DNA of 64,000 bases from Winogradskyella sp. UBA3174. Its GTDB lineage: Bacteria; Bacteroidota; Bacteroidia; Flavobacteriales; Flavobacteriaceae. Where the stretch lies: NCBI RefSeq assembly GCF_002364335.1, contig NZ_DEXW01000004.1, forward strand, positions 1 to 64,000, read 5' to 3'. This document shows positions 34,001 to 42,002 of this stretch, piece after piece; the first letter of the stretch is position 1; every line of letters starts with the position of its first letter. A program made the position numbers and the translations under genes. The notes beneath the pieces were generated by a model. That model was not told the origin of the DNA. It saw only the letters and a list, made by a program, of their open reading frames with translations, and ran no database searches.

Positions 34001-34268
34001 GTTTATTAATGACGCAATAGTAGTAAAGGCGTTTCCAAACCCAATGACAACTTACATAACACTTCAATTTACAGCAAGCCAAAGCGAAACGGTACAGATT
34101 GTAATGTACGATCAGTTAGGTAAGCAAGTGTATAACAAATCTTATAACGCTGTGCTAGGTAAAAACAGCATCACCTTAAACAGAGAAAATTTAAGCACAG
34201 GCTTATATTTCTGTAAAATCGTTAGTTGTGAGTATAATTTTAATCCCTTAAAACTGATTATTAATTAA
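31032..34268 (+). CDS. DUF3494 (ice-binding/adhesin type) T9SS surface protein
   Basis: 1078 residues. Signal peptide to about SVIAQ; DUF3494 domain about 25-235 (SAITGDVGSHAGAI, VYSSLTAVAITGTLILDAQG, AQFIFKITGALN, NVFWIAVGAVALGA, AYPGAVSLGAGGAFDGRFYS); a propeller-like part about 240-470; a DNGIDDDGDGLIDCEDPSC linker near 485; a long unrecognised beta region; and a T9SS type A sorting domain from about 1000 (AFPNPMTTYITLQF, MYDQLGKQVYN, LSTGLYFCKIV). DUF3494 proteins bind ice or act as adhesins. Its place behind the LytTR operon and its repeats suggest control by NO signalling. Surface exposure is well supported; the ligand is not. Confidence 0.85.
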   Translation: MKKILLLIVVISHSFSVIAQSGTPLIDFDFGSAADFILFTGAGAVANTGTSAITGDVGSHAGAIAGFGSPTVLNGTIENANSITVNATIDLAAVCVQIQNVTANITDHSAIYGSVAGETIYPGVYSSLTAVAITGTLILDAQGDPNAQFIFKITGALNSVAGATVVLTNGASSDNVFWIAVGAVALGANTTMVGTAIAYPGAVSLGAGGAFDGRFYSTIGAIAIDTSVGAIPLGSPFYDSPFNCDLNAYLFQDNDIYTIDLASGSSYQLAADVTPGNINAAAYNPVDGFIWGSLSTPEKTIVRIGENFRTRTYYVDELPTTVRDVGDVSSNGIYYLKGDGTTYYKIDLNPESVNYTQHQATETLSIDISIDDWAFNAVDGYIYTVEKNTNILYRIDPSNGNVLALGEVPILTGSTYTYGAVYFDLSGRFYVSANQTGTIYVIQSVQTIDTVEDIDSNLFAFGPSSSSNDGARCPTAPVLQEICDNGIDDDGDGLIDCEDPSCSGFGICDVIASPTSSSNSGGLESNSRLSEQINARNFKRAKAGYTFDAATSPRIERGLMYASKSSNSSFILQDFVPLTTINEDEAVEATPSDLIGITNATDIYAVDYLKNNSAVASVLVLKTENGVYEHTKYICDRLLGAELISVSTIDISEQQFIKSIIKNEDGTFEFVLSLSAKVVNNDANFAIESHWNIDQYEENVTFYNFQIWSNTIDDLYVLGQEVLNLLNIEKPISSYNNSTPPSVFVRKGKYIDGGLDLQIINTNGTQSVALDAGFRATETEDFNNLNSTINLNGQYITNLTVETGNLFDIGFRIGDGIATPDDLFMSDGPWGIDDSQTETNVSLYNVTTNDFEFDTNDFAIERNVDLNATTSTYVAAYRALTPRFKAVDLAEYNSFKFSAEGNGNLEITFVKQSITDWEAQFKTTVTLTSIMQDFTINIDDLQNSFGDDAELDDVITLVFTMVSEDGTMISKLMSLNNLRFSQTTTLSVSEFINDAIVVKAFPNPMTTYITLQFTASQSETVQIVMYDQLGKQVYNKSYNAVLGKNSITLNRENLSTGLYFCKIVSCEYNFNPLKLIIN

Positions 34269-34285
34269 TAACTTAAGTGTGCATT

Positions 34286-34313
34286 AGGCAAAAGAGCAAT
34301 CTTTTGCCTTTTG
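34286..34313 (+). terminator. Rho-independent terminator
   Basis: AGGCAAAAGA (34286-34295) and TCTTTTGCCT (34300-34309) form a 10-bp stem with loop GCAA, followed by TTTGTTGTTTG. It ends the DUF3494 transcript 20 bp after the stop. Confidence 0.85.
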
Positions 34314-34394
34314 TTGTTTGTGGTCTTATGAGCATATTTAAGATATAATATTAATTTCTGGCACATAGGATTTTTTCTTTTCGTCATCCAGGGT

Positions 34395-34402
34395 TATATT
34401 TG
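34395..34402 (+). promoter_or_regulatory. -7 box of the DUF3050 gene
   Basis: TATATTTG matches the consensus exactly and lies 10 bp before ATG 34412. It overlaps an in-frame TTG at 34400, which therefore cannot be the start codon. The leader is only a few bases. Confidence 0.6.
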
Positions 34403-34411
34403 CAAAAAAAA

Positions 34412-35206
34412 ATGAATAGAATACAAAACATAGAATACGAGATTTCTGAATTAAGAAATCAATTGAGAAATCATAAGCTTTATGAAAATTTAAATAATAT
34501 CGATGATATAAAAACTTTTATGGAAAATCACGTATTTGCAGTATGGGATTTTATGTCACTTTTAAAAAATCTTCAAATAAATCTGACTAAAGTAAAAACG
34601 CCTTGGACACCACCAAAAAACCCAAGGTTGTCTAGGTTTATAAATGAAATTGTTCACGGAGAAGAAAGTGATATTAACGAAATAGGAGAACCTAAGAGTC
34701 ATTTTGAAATGTACTTAGATGCAATGGTGCAGACAAATGCAGATACGAATGAAATAGATAAGTTTATAAAACTTATCGAATCAGGAAATTCAATCGAACA
34801 CTCATTAAATGAAATGAATATTGACTCAAGAGTAGCTGATTTTGTTAAATTTTCATTTTCAATTATTAGAACAAACAAACCACATCTTGTTGCTTCTGCA
34901 TTTACGTTTGGACGAGAAGATATTATTCCAGATATGTTTATAGAAATTCTTAAGAATTCAGAGTCTGAAAACAAATCTTATAACAAACTAAGGTATTATT
35001 TGGAACGCCATATTGAATTAGATGGGGATGAACACGGACCTATTTCTCTAGAGATGATTGAAGAACTATGTAAAGATGATGACCTAAAGTGGAAAGAAAC
35101 ATTAACTGTTGCTAAGCAATCTTTAGAAAAAAGAATTAAGCTTTGGGATGCGATTTGTGATTTAATTCAAATTAAAAAGTTAGCATACAACACCGTTTCT
35201 AATTAA
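34412..35206 (+). CDS. DUF3050 domain protein (haem-oxygenase-like fold)
   Basis: 264 residues from ATG 34412. The sequence follows the DUF3050 family throughout: [88 protein letters not shown]. The conserved H in NHKLY, E/H in [12 protein letters not shown] and H-x-E-x-D..EH positions resemble the diiron or haem-binding helices of the haem-oxygenase-like fold. The reaction is unknown. It is a single-gene unit between a terminator and the convergent TPR/barrel gene. Confidence 0.85.
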   Translation: MNRIQNIEYEISELRNQLRNHKLYENLNNIDDIKTFMENHVFAVWDFMSLLKNLQINLTKVKTPWTPPKNPRLSRFINEIVHGEESDINEIGEPKSHFEMYLDAMVQTNADTNEIDKFIKLIESGNSIEHSLNEMNIDSRVADFVKFSFSIIRTNKPHLVASAFTFGREDIIPDMFIEILKNSESENKSYNKLRYYLERHIELDGDEHGPISLEMIEELCKDDDLKWKETLTVAKQSLEKRIKLWDAICDLIQIKKLAYNTVSN

Positions 35207-35364
35207 TTACTTGGTGCTAAACTAATTGCGAAAGTAGCTATGTCATTTCTTGCGCTCGTGTCCACTTGAATTTCCTCTCTGTGATTTGTTTGCTTAATTA
35301 GTTACTTAAGCACGTAAAACCCGAGCAGAGAGAACAGGCGAGGCAAACCGTACACAAAACAGTT

Positions 35365-37428
35365 CTACTTCCTGAAAACTGCCTTATTCAAAAACGTCCA
35401 CTTAAAACGTAAGCCAACTTCTGTAAAGGTGAAGCCAGCAGCAGTAGCTGAGGCAATATTACTATGGGTTCCATAAACATTTAATAAACTACGCTTAGAG
35501 AACTTATACCCAAATGCACCTTGAAAACGGTACGTACTTTGTTTCTCATCATCTTCAATGAATTGGTAACCATAAGCAGCTGTTAAATTATAAAACCATT
35601 CTTTTGGTTTTGCGCTGTCTTCATTTTTAATGATGTTCATAAAGACTTCATAAACATTAAATTTTTCTGGACTAAAATAGATTGTTGGGACTTGGTTTTT
35701 AAATGTAATGTACTGGTAGTTTAAACCTGCTTTTAGAGACGGATTTGGTAATAGATTATAGTACAATGATGTATATAATAAGTTTCTAGTGTTACCATCG
35801 TTTTGCGAGGTGTGCATCACTTGTGTAAACCAACCTAAGTTAAAGTTAGTACTGAGGTTATAGTTGGCGTAAAAATTATTTTGTACGAGTTCGCGATCTA
35901 ATAAATCAGCATTAAAGCTCTCTATTTGGCGCTTATACCCAATATCTAAAGTTTGTAGTTTAAATGATTTAATATTAAAAGAGACATCTATTAAGAGTTG
36001 CGTGTAGTCTGTTGTTTCGGCTTTTGCAGAACTAATCCCAGCAGTTCCTTTAAAGGTGATACTTGGAATGAGTTGGTAAGCTAAACCTAAAGACAGATTG
36101 TGAGCATTTGCTGTATTATCTGTAACTGTATTATTTGTAGTTCTGTAATTGTAATTACCTAAGAGACTAAATTTAGTTGATAAAGGAAAGGCCACATTGT
36201 TGTTAAAGGCAAAAGCTTTGTTATTGCCATTATCAAATGTATGGGCTCCACTAGCTTCTATAGTTGGTGTAAAGCTAATATCCATTTTATTAATAAAGTT
36301 AACGGCATCTTTTTGGTTGTCGTAAAACTTAAGTGTGTTTTCTGCTGAGGAATAAGCATCGTCATAACGGCCTAATGCTTTTAAGACATTCGCTTTCCCT
36401 AAGTTACCATCAAAAGAAGTGCTGTCGTTTGCTAGTATTTTGTTATAATCGCTTAAACTCTTTTTAAAATTACTCTTGTAAATGTTTAAGGTAGCTCGTA
36501 ATGCTAAAACCCAGTTTTCGTTTGGTTTCTTTTCTGCCAACGTATTAATTAGGTTGGTAGCCGCTTTGTATTTTTTATTCCAGATTAAAGCTTGTGCATA
36601 ACGCTCTGTTGTTTGTTGTGTAATTGTTGTATCGGTAGTTTCGTTTAGAGTTTCATAAGCCTGTGTACTTATCTCTAAGGCCTTTTTTTCTTTTTCGTTT
36701 AAATGTTCAACTAATGCCAAACCATTTAAGGCTACAATTTTATGTTCTGGTTGTTCGGCTAATCTATTATATGTGACTTTTGCGCTATCGAACTTATTCC
36801 ATATTAAGTACAAATTGGCGAGATTTAATAAAGTGTCTTTATCGTCACCAAATACTTCGAGATTCTTAGTTAAAAGTAACTCTGCGTTATCATAGTTTTG
36901 GGATTGCTGGTTCTGGTATGCATAACCTAAATAGATATACTTTTTAGAAGTCATTGCATTTGGGTTGCCAGGTAAAACTTCTAGCGCCTTATTTACATAG
37001 ATAATTGCATTTTCATATTCTTTTAGATTAGAAAGTGTGTTTGCAAAACCTAATAGCGCAGGGAAACTTTTAGGGTCTTCGGTAACGAGTCCATTATAAT
37101 AGAATTTGGCAGTTATGAAATCTGAGTTCCATAATAAAGACTCTCCATAATTAAGCTTCACTTCAAAATCATTTGGATAATCATTTAGGAGACTAGTAAA
37201 TAAATTGTTTGCTTTTTCAGAATTACCATTTAAACCAACAGCACGTCCATAACAAAGTCTTGCCGTCTTATTATCTGGATAGTCTTTTAATATCGTAATA
37301 AAGAAAGACTCTGCTTGTGCATACTTTCTGGTTTCTAAATAGGTAAAGCCTTCCTTCATGTTTTGAGCTGTTACGCTAAAAACAATTAAGAAAAAGCTAA
37401 TGTTTATGGCTAATTTTAAAGTATTCAT
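35365..37428 (-). CDS. TPR / outer-membrane beta-barrel exporter-like protein
   Basis: 687 residues. The signal peptide ends at VTAQ. Residues about 25-385 are TPR repeats (YLETRKYAQAESFFITILKDYP, ALNGLALVEHLNEKEKKALEIS and others). About 395-687 are alternating beta strands of an outer-membrane barrel ending in EVGLRFKWTFLNKAVFRK. N-terminal TPRs plus a C-terminal porin is the build of polysaccharide exporters (BcsC, PgaA, PelB). It is divergent from the STAS/flippase genes, with a LytTR-type repeat between them, which supports a role in exporting the polysaccharide made by this locus. The assignment is by architecture, not by close similarity. Confidence 0.7.
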   Translation of the reverse strand: MNTLKLAINISFFLIVFSVTAQNMKEGFTYLETRKYAQAESFFITILKDYPDNKTARLCYGRAVGLNGNSEKANNLFTSLLNDYPNDFEVKLNYGESLLWNSDFITAKFYYNGLVTEDPKSFPALLGFANTLSNLKEYENAIIYVNKALEVLPGNPNAMTSKKYIYLGYAYQNQQSQNYDNAELLLTKNLEVFGDDKDTLLNLANLYLIWNKFDSAKVTYNRLAEQPEHKIVALNGLALVEHLNEKEKKALEISTQAYETLNETTDTTITQQTTERYAQALIWNKKYKAATNLINTLAEKKPNENWVLALRATLNIYKSNFKKSLSDYNKILANDSTSFDGNLGKANVLKALGRYDDAYSSAENTLKFYDNQKDAVNFINKMDISFTPTIEASGAHTFDNGNNKAFAFNNNVAFPLSTKFSLLGNYNYRTTNNTVTDNTANAHNLSLGLAYQLIPSITFKGTAGISSAKAETTDYTQLLIDVSFNIKSFKLQTLDIGYKRQIESFNADLLDRELVQNNFYANYNLSTNFNLGWFTQVMHTSQNDGNTRNLLYTSLYYNLLPNPSLKAGLNYQYITFKNQVPTIYFSPEKFNVYEVFMNIIKNEDSAKPKEWFYNLTAAYGYQFIEDDEKQSTYRFQGAFGYKFSKRSLLNVYGTHSNIASATAAGFTFTEVGLRFKWTFLNKAVFRK

Positions 37429-37472
37429 ATCTGTTTTATTTTACCTACTACAAGTTACGGAGCATTAGTCCT

Positions 37473-37506
37473 CCATTCATCTACAGCAACCTGCTATCCG
37501 TCGAAA
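37473..37506. promoter_or_regulatory. LytTR-type direct repeat in the exporter/STAS divergent region
   Basis: CCATTCATCTACA (37473-37485, 13 of 13) and CTATCCGTCGAAA (37494-37506, 11 of 13) are 21 bp apart. The proximal copy starts 41 bp before the -7 box GATATTTG. The site lies 45 bp from the start of the divergent exporter gene and could affect both directions, but the orientation of the repeat favours the plus-strand genes. Confidence 0.65.
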
Positions 37507-37534
37507 TATAAGGAGCATACATGGAAAAACACTT

Positions 37535-37542
37535 GATATTTG
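37535..37542 (+). promoter_or_regulatory. -7 box of the STAS/flippase operon
   Basis: GATATTTG matches TAnnTTTG in 7 of 8 positions, with the start codon 41 bp further on. Confidence 0.5.
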
Positions 37543-37583
37543 CGTCAGATTTAAACGAGTAACCATTAAAAAACAACAAAATT

Positions 37584-37865
37584 ATGTCACTTACAATTAA
37601 AGAAAATAACAACGTATTTACAGTAGAAGGTTCAATCAATGCAAACACTGCGCAAAACTTTCAATCACATTTTGAAATGCTATTAAATGCATTTGGAGAA
37701 TTAACAATTGATATTGAAAATGTATCAGAAATTGATGCTAACGGATTAGAAGCAATAAGAGTTTTACATGATAACGCTCTAAATTATAACAGAGGCTTTT
37801 TTATCTTAGGAAACACTTACAAAGATATATATGATGAATTGAGATACACTGAAGTTGCCGTATAA
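37584..37865 (+). CDS. STAS domain protein without phosphorylatable serine
   Basis: 93 residues, a complete STAS fold (FTVEGSINANTAQNFQSHF, ELTIDIENVSEIDANGLEAI, RGFFILGN). In anti-anti-sigma factors the serine after the conserved D of DSSG is phosphorylated; here the sequence is D51-A52-N53-G54, so that switch is missing. It is 31 bp before the flippase gene and under a LytTR-type repeat. It may act as an interaction partner of a membrane or signalling protein of the polysaccharide locus. A paralogue lies at 50379. Confidence 0.8.
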   Translation: MSLTIKENNNVFTVEGSINANTAQNFQSHFEMLLNAFGELTIDIENVSEIDANGLEAIRVLHDNALNYNRGFFILGNTYKDIYDELRYTEVAV

Positions 37866-37896
37866 AACAATACACTAAAAACTAAGACGAAACATC

Positions 37897-39246
37897 ATGC
37901 AATTATTAACAGCAATTAAATCAAAAAAGTTATCACCAGAACAATTATTTATGATAAGCGTTTTGGCTGTAAACGGAGGCAACTATCTATACAATGTAGT
38001 TTTAGGTCGTCTATTGGGACCTGCAAAGTTTGCTGATGCCGCAGTGCTTATTACCTTTTTATTAGTACTGTCATTTATGGCGATGACATTTCAATTGGTA
38101 ACTGCTAAATTCTCAGTATTATTTGAGAATAACATCTTTACAAGTTTTATCGCTAAAGTCTATAAGCAAGCTTTTGCAGTTGGTATTGTATTAGGAGTCT
38201 TAATTATTGTTTTTGCAGAACAATTAAAGGCACTTTTTAATACGGAGTCGTCAACCATGTTTATCATTTTTGGTTGTGGAGTGCCTCTTTACTTTTTAAT
38301 GAGCGTCAACAGAGGTGCATTTCAAGGAAAGAAAGCGTACAAGTCTTTATCAATTACGTATCAAGGTGAAATGTTAAGCAGATTATTGATCACATTGGGT
38401 CTCATTCTGTTGTTTAATATTCTGTCGTCAGCAGTCATCGCAATAGGAATTGTAGCATCTTTTGTTTTTGGTTTATTTCCTTTTAAATTTAAGCAGATCA
38501 GTTTTAATACATCTATTCCTTTAGAAGAGAAGTATAGTAAACAAATTAAAAACTTCTTTTTACTAACCGCTTTTTATGAACTCACACAAATCATCATTAA
38601 TAATAGTGATATCTTATTAGTAAAACATTATTTCGATGCTCACGAAGCAGGTTTATATGCTTCATTAGCTTTAATAGGTCGCATGGTTTACTTTATCGCT
38701 TGGATGTTTGTGATGTTGCTTCTTCCAGCAGTGGTAGAATTAAAGAAAGAAGGCAAAGAAACGGCCTCTATATTATTTAAGTATGTATGCTATATTGCCA
38801 TAATATCTATTAGTATAATATTAACCTGTTTATGTTTCCCAGAGTTAATAATAAATATTCTTTTTGGAGAACAATACCTCTCTATGGTACCTTTATTATG
38901 GAAGTATGCCATGGCAACCTCGATGTTCGCCATCTCAAATATTTTTGCCTATTACTACCTATCATTAGATAAATATGTACCCGTAATTATTTCTGGTGTC
39001 TTTGGTATGCTGCAAATGGTATTGGTTATATTTTATCACGATTCGTTAGCGCAAGTAGTACATATGCAAATCGTAGCAATGATTTTATTATTAGTGATTC
39101 AAATAGGTTTCTTTATGTTCGACTCTAAAGGCAACAAAAAGCCTAAATCTAAAGTAAGCTACCATTCATCTACAGCAAAAAGTAACCCGTCTAAGTACAA
39201 CGATTTTAGTCAAATAGATAACGCAAATTTGTACTGTAAATACTAA
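37897..39246 (+). CDS. Polysaccharide flippase, MOP superfamily
   Basis: 449 residues with about twelve transmembrane helices. It starts with the conserved VNGGNYLYNVVLGRLLGPAKFADAA of Wzx-type proteins and has the matching second-half motif NNSDILLVKHYFDAHEAGLYASLALIGRMVYFIAW. The family moves lipid-linked or nascent glycans across the inner membrane (Wzx, PelG). The C-terminal 40 residues are hydrophilic and serine-rich, and their DNA contains the next regulatory repeat. It is followed after 22 bp by a GT4 gene. Confidence 0.88.
   Translation: MQLLTAIKSKKLSPEQLFMISVLAVNGGNYLYNVVLGRLLGPAKFADAAVLITFLLVLSFMAMTFQLVTAKFSVLFENNIFTSFIAKVYKQAFAVGIVLGVLIIVFAEQLKALFNTESSTMFIIFGCGVPLYFLMSVNRGAFQGKKAYKSLSITYQGEMLSRLLITLGLILLFNILSSAVIAIGIVASFVFGLFPFKFKQISFNTSIPLEEKYSKQIKNFFLLTAFYELTQIIINNSDILLVKHYFDAHEAGLYASLALIGRMVYFIAWMFVMLLLPAVVELKKEGKETASILFKYVCYIAIISISIILTCLCFPELIINILFGEQYLSMVPLLWKYAMATSMFAISNIFAYYYLSLDKYVPVIISGVFGMLQMVLVIFYHDSLAQVVHMQIVAMILLLVIQIGFFMFDSKGNKKPKSKVSYHSSTAKSNPSKYNDFSQIDNANLYCKY
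39162..39195 (+). promoter_or_regulatory. LytTR-type direct repeat inside the flippase gene
   Basis: CCATTCATCTACA (39162-39174, 13 of 13) and TAACCCGTCTAAG (39183-39195, 8 of 13) are 21 bp apart. The proximal copy starts 41 bp before CAAATTTG (39224-39231), a 7-of-8 match to the -7 consensus. The glycosyltransferase start is 38 bp after that box. The spacing equals that of the intergenic sites, which argues against chance despite the location in a coding sequence. Confidence 0.5.
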
Positions 39247-39268
39247 TAAACGATAAATAACATACATC

Positions 39269-40495
39269 ATGAAACTAGCAATTGTAACTGCATATCCGCC
39301 AAGTAAAGTCACCTTGACCGAATATGCATACCATTTGGTAAAGCAGTTTAGACAAAACCAAAACGTCACAGAATTAATCTTATTAACGGACAGAACAGAA
39401 GGAGCGAAAGATATTCAGTTTGCGGAAGCGGGTTGTAAGGTTACGGTAACGGAATGTTGGTCTTTTAATAGTTATAAGAATATTTTTTCAGTAACAAAAG
39501 CAATCAATAAAACAAAACCAGACTCGGTATTATTCAACTTGCAATTTATGAAGTTTGGTGACAAGAAAGTAGCAGCAGCCTTAGGCTTAATGTTACCATT
39601 AGTATGCAAGCTAAAGAAGATTCCTAATATAGTTTTATTACATAATATTCTTGAAGAAGTAGATTTAGGAAGTGCAGGTTTTACATCAAATCAGTTAATG
39701 CAAAAAATTTACGGGTTTATTGGAACATCATTAACAAAATTAATTCTTCAATCAGATAGGGTTGCTGTGACAATGCAAAAGTATGTTGATGTTTTGGAAG
39801 TGAAATATTTAGCGACAAATGTAAAATTGATACCACACGGAACTTTTGAGATTCCTGAAGAACCAGATTACACCTTACCAGAAGGTCCATTACAAATTAT
39901 GACCTTTGGGAAATTCGGTACTTACAAAAAAGTAGAGGGAATGATTGAAGCGGTAGAAATCGTAAGAACTAAAACAGGTTTAGATTTAGAAGTAGTGATT
40001 GCAGGAACAGATAATCCAAACGCACCAGGCTATTTAGCAAAAGTAGAAGCTGATTATAAGCATGTGCCTAAAGTACGTTTTACAGGTTATGTAGAAGAGG
40101 AAGATATACCAATTATATTTAATGAAAGTGCAGTAGTTGTATTTCCGTACACATCTACAACAGGAAGCTCTGGAGTGATGCACCAAGCAGGAAGTTATGG
40201 AAAAGCTATAGTGATGCCATATTTAGGCGATTTAGCATTATTAGTACAAGATGAAGGGTATCAAGGTGAATTCTTTGAGCCTACAAATGTAGAAAGTTTA
40301 GCCTCAGCTATAGAAGCAATTGTAACCAATGAAACACATAGATTAAAGTTAGCGAAGACGAACTATAAAGCGGCAACAGTGCATCCAATGTCACAAATCG
40401 CTCAACTATATATAGAAACGTTTCAACATATTATAGATGGAAATCGCGTTGTTAACCTTGAAATTAATAGCTCAACGCATAGAGTTATTCTTTAG
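39269..40495 (+). CDS. Glycosyltransferase family 4
   Basis: 408 residues, GT-B fold. The N-terminal Rossmann part starts KLAIVTAYPPSKVTLTEYAYHLV. The C-terminal donor-binding part has LQIMTFGKFGTYKKVEGMIEA, VRFTGYVEEEDIPIIFNESAVVVFPY and SSGVMHQAGSYGKAIVMP. It is a cytoplasmic retaining transferase, probably assembling the polysaccharide exported by this locus. Its 3' end overlaps the convergent glycosidase gene by 11 bp. It could have its own promoter within the flippase gene. Confidence 0.88.
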   Translation: MKLAIVTAYPPSKVTLTEYAYHLVKQFRQNQNVTELILLTDRTEGAKDIQFAEAGCKVTVTECWSFNSYKNIFSVTKAINKTKPDSVLFNLQFMKFGDKKVAAALGLMLPLVCKLKKIPNIVLLHNILEEVDLGSAGFTSNQLMQKIYGFIGTSLTKLILQSDRVAVTMQKYVDVLEVKYLATNVKLIPHGTFEIPEEPDYTLPEGPLQIMTFGKFGTYKKVEGMIEAVEIVRTKTGLDLEVVIAGTDNPNAPGYLAKVEADYKHVPKVRFTGYVEEEDIPIIFNESAVVVFPYTSTTGSSGVMHQAGSYGKAIVMPYLGDLALLVQDEGYQGEFFEPTNVESLASAIEAIVTNETHRLKLAKTNYKAATVHPMSQIAQLYIETFQHIIDGNRVVNLEINSSTHRVIL

Positions 40496-42002
40496 AAATA
40501 AATTTAAAAGAAGGCTTTTGTATCCCATTTTCATCTATAAATCCAAAGTGCTTTTGAGCATTTTGGCGCCAAGGAAGTCGCCCAACGACTTCCTTTGGTA
40601 TTTTGTCAAAATCGTATAAGGTCCAAGACATAAAAGGAATATCGTTTTTAGTAAAAACAGATTGAATGGTTTTATGATACGCGGCTTGGTCGTCTTCAGA
40701 ATTACCAAATGGATTCCATAAACCACTATATGATGATACACCATATTCTGAAATAACAACAGGTTTATCTGGTATTTTAGTTTTTAAGGCTCTATAGGTG
40801 GCATCAAGTTCCTCTAACGCTTCATAATAATGAAAGGATACGAAGTCTAGTTTATCTTTTAAAATATTAGCACTTTGGGCATTAGACCAGCCAATAGTCA
40901 CCGCATGATTTGGATCTTGAGATTTTACAAAATCAATCATTTTATCTAACCAAGCGGTTACGAGTTTTTCACCACGTGATTCAAAGTCTAAATTAGGTTC
41001 ATTTTTGATATCCCAAAAAGATAAAGCTTTGTGATCTTTTAATGCATTTACAATAACTTTAGCATGGCGTTGCGTAAGCGTCCAATCTAAAACAGAATAA
41101 TCGCCATAGAAATCAAAAAGCGTTACCATCACTTTTAAGTTTTTAGCTTCTGCAATGTCTAGTAATTTAAGAAATTGATCTAATTGCGTTGAATCTACAC
41201 TAGATTTCCCAAAACTATCATAAGGCACAAAAACTCTGATACTATTTAATCCTGAGTCCCTAATTATATCAAAATCTGCAGTAATAATTTTAGTATCAAA
41301 GCTGTCACCAAACATGTCCCAAGGATTTACTTGCGGATAGTAATTAATACCTGTTATTTTTGAAATTTTTATAGGTGGGTTACCTTTTTCTTTTGCATAC
41401 GGTTCACTATCAATCTTAACCAAATGACGAATTCTCCAAAATCCATCTTCTAATAAAAGCGTCACTTTATAACTTGACTTTTCCGTCACTTCAGTGATTA
41501 GTTTTTCACTTTTATAGATGCGCTTAAATTCTATAACATCATGATCTGTTAAAACGGCAAGTTGGCCATCTTCACTGAAAAATTCGAGACTTGGATGGTG
41601 TTCTAAAGTCGTAGCTTCAATCGTAGTTTTATTCTCAGTATTAATGGCTATAATATTAAAAATATTAGCTCTTGCACTTTTGGTGTAATAGTCATCAATA
41701 CCTTGTTTTGTATTGGTTTTATAAGCTACATATTTTACATACCAAGCATCTAAGTAGTCATTTTCTATCTTAGAAAGGGTTTGCTCGTCTATAGGTCTCC
41801 CTTCGTTATCTAAAGGTGCCCATTGTAATTCCGGAAGATATTGATCGACTTGTTTAACTTCAGTATGTAACATTTTACTACGATCAGCACCTGTGTTGAG
41901 GTAACTGTATAACGCTCCAAAACCGTAAATTACCAATGTAATGATGATCACATAAGACAACAGAAGTAAACTTCGTAATATGTTCGTATTCGTTTTACTC
42001 AT
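40485..42002 (-). CDS. Membrane-anchored glycoside hydrolase (clan GH-A, GH5-like)
   Basis: 505 residues. A transmembrane anchor (8-31) is followed by an NTF2-like spacer region (about 75-205) and a TIM-barrel hydrolase (about 215-500). The catalytic pair is visible as E335 in DIKNEPN (acid/base) and E419 in VISEYGVSSY (nucleophile). GLNSIRVFVPYDSF and FVSFHYYE are typical of GH5/GH39-like enzymes. The active site faces the periplasm. A glycosidase inside a synthesis locus usually trims or releases polymer (like PelA, BcsZ). It overlaps the next gene by 8 bp. Confidence 0.85.
   Translation of the reverse strand: MSKTNTNILRSLLLLSYVIIITLVIYGFGALYSYLNTGADRSKMLHTEVKQVDQYLPELQWAPLDNEGRPIDEQTLSKIENDYLDAWYVKYVAYKTNTKQGIDDYYTKSARANIFNIIAINTENKTTIEATTLEHHPSLEFFSEDGQLAVLTDHDVIEFKRIYKSEKLITEVTEKSSYKVTLLLEDGFWRIRHLVKIDSEPYAKEKGNPPIKISKITGINYYPQVNPWDMFGDSFDTKIITADFDIIRDSGLNSIRVFVPYDSFGKSSVDSTQLDQFLKLLDIAEAKNLKVMVTLFDFYGDYSVLDWTLTQRHAKVIVNALKDHKALSFWDIKNEPNLDFESRGEKLVTAWLDKMIDFVKSQDPNHAVTIGWSNAQSANILKDKLDFVSFHYYEALEELDATYRALKTKIPDKPVVISEYGVSSYSGLWNPFGNSEDDQAAYHKTIQSVFTKNDIPFMSWTLYDFDKIPKEVVGRLPWRQNAQKHFGFIDENGIQKPSFKFISKE

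Noticed and set aside
34400..34411. TTG start for the DUF3050 protein
   Set aside because: The codon is part of an exact -7 promoter box, so it cannot be in the mRNA. ATG 34412 starts the conserved sequence.
35207..35364. 7-bp arms CTCTCTG/CAGAGAG as a terminator of the TPR/barrel gene
   Set aside because: The loop is about 45 nt and no T-run follows on either strand.
40437..40619. 60-codon plus-strand ORF over the glycosyltransferase/glycosidase junction
   Set aside because: It overlaps two well-supported convergent genes and has no domain or promoter.
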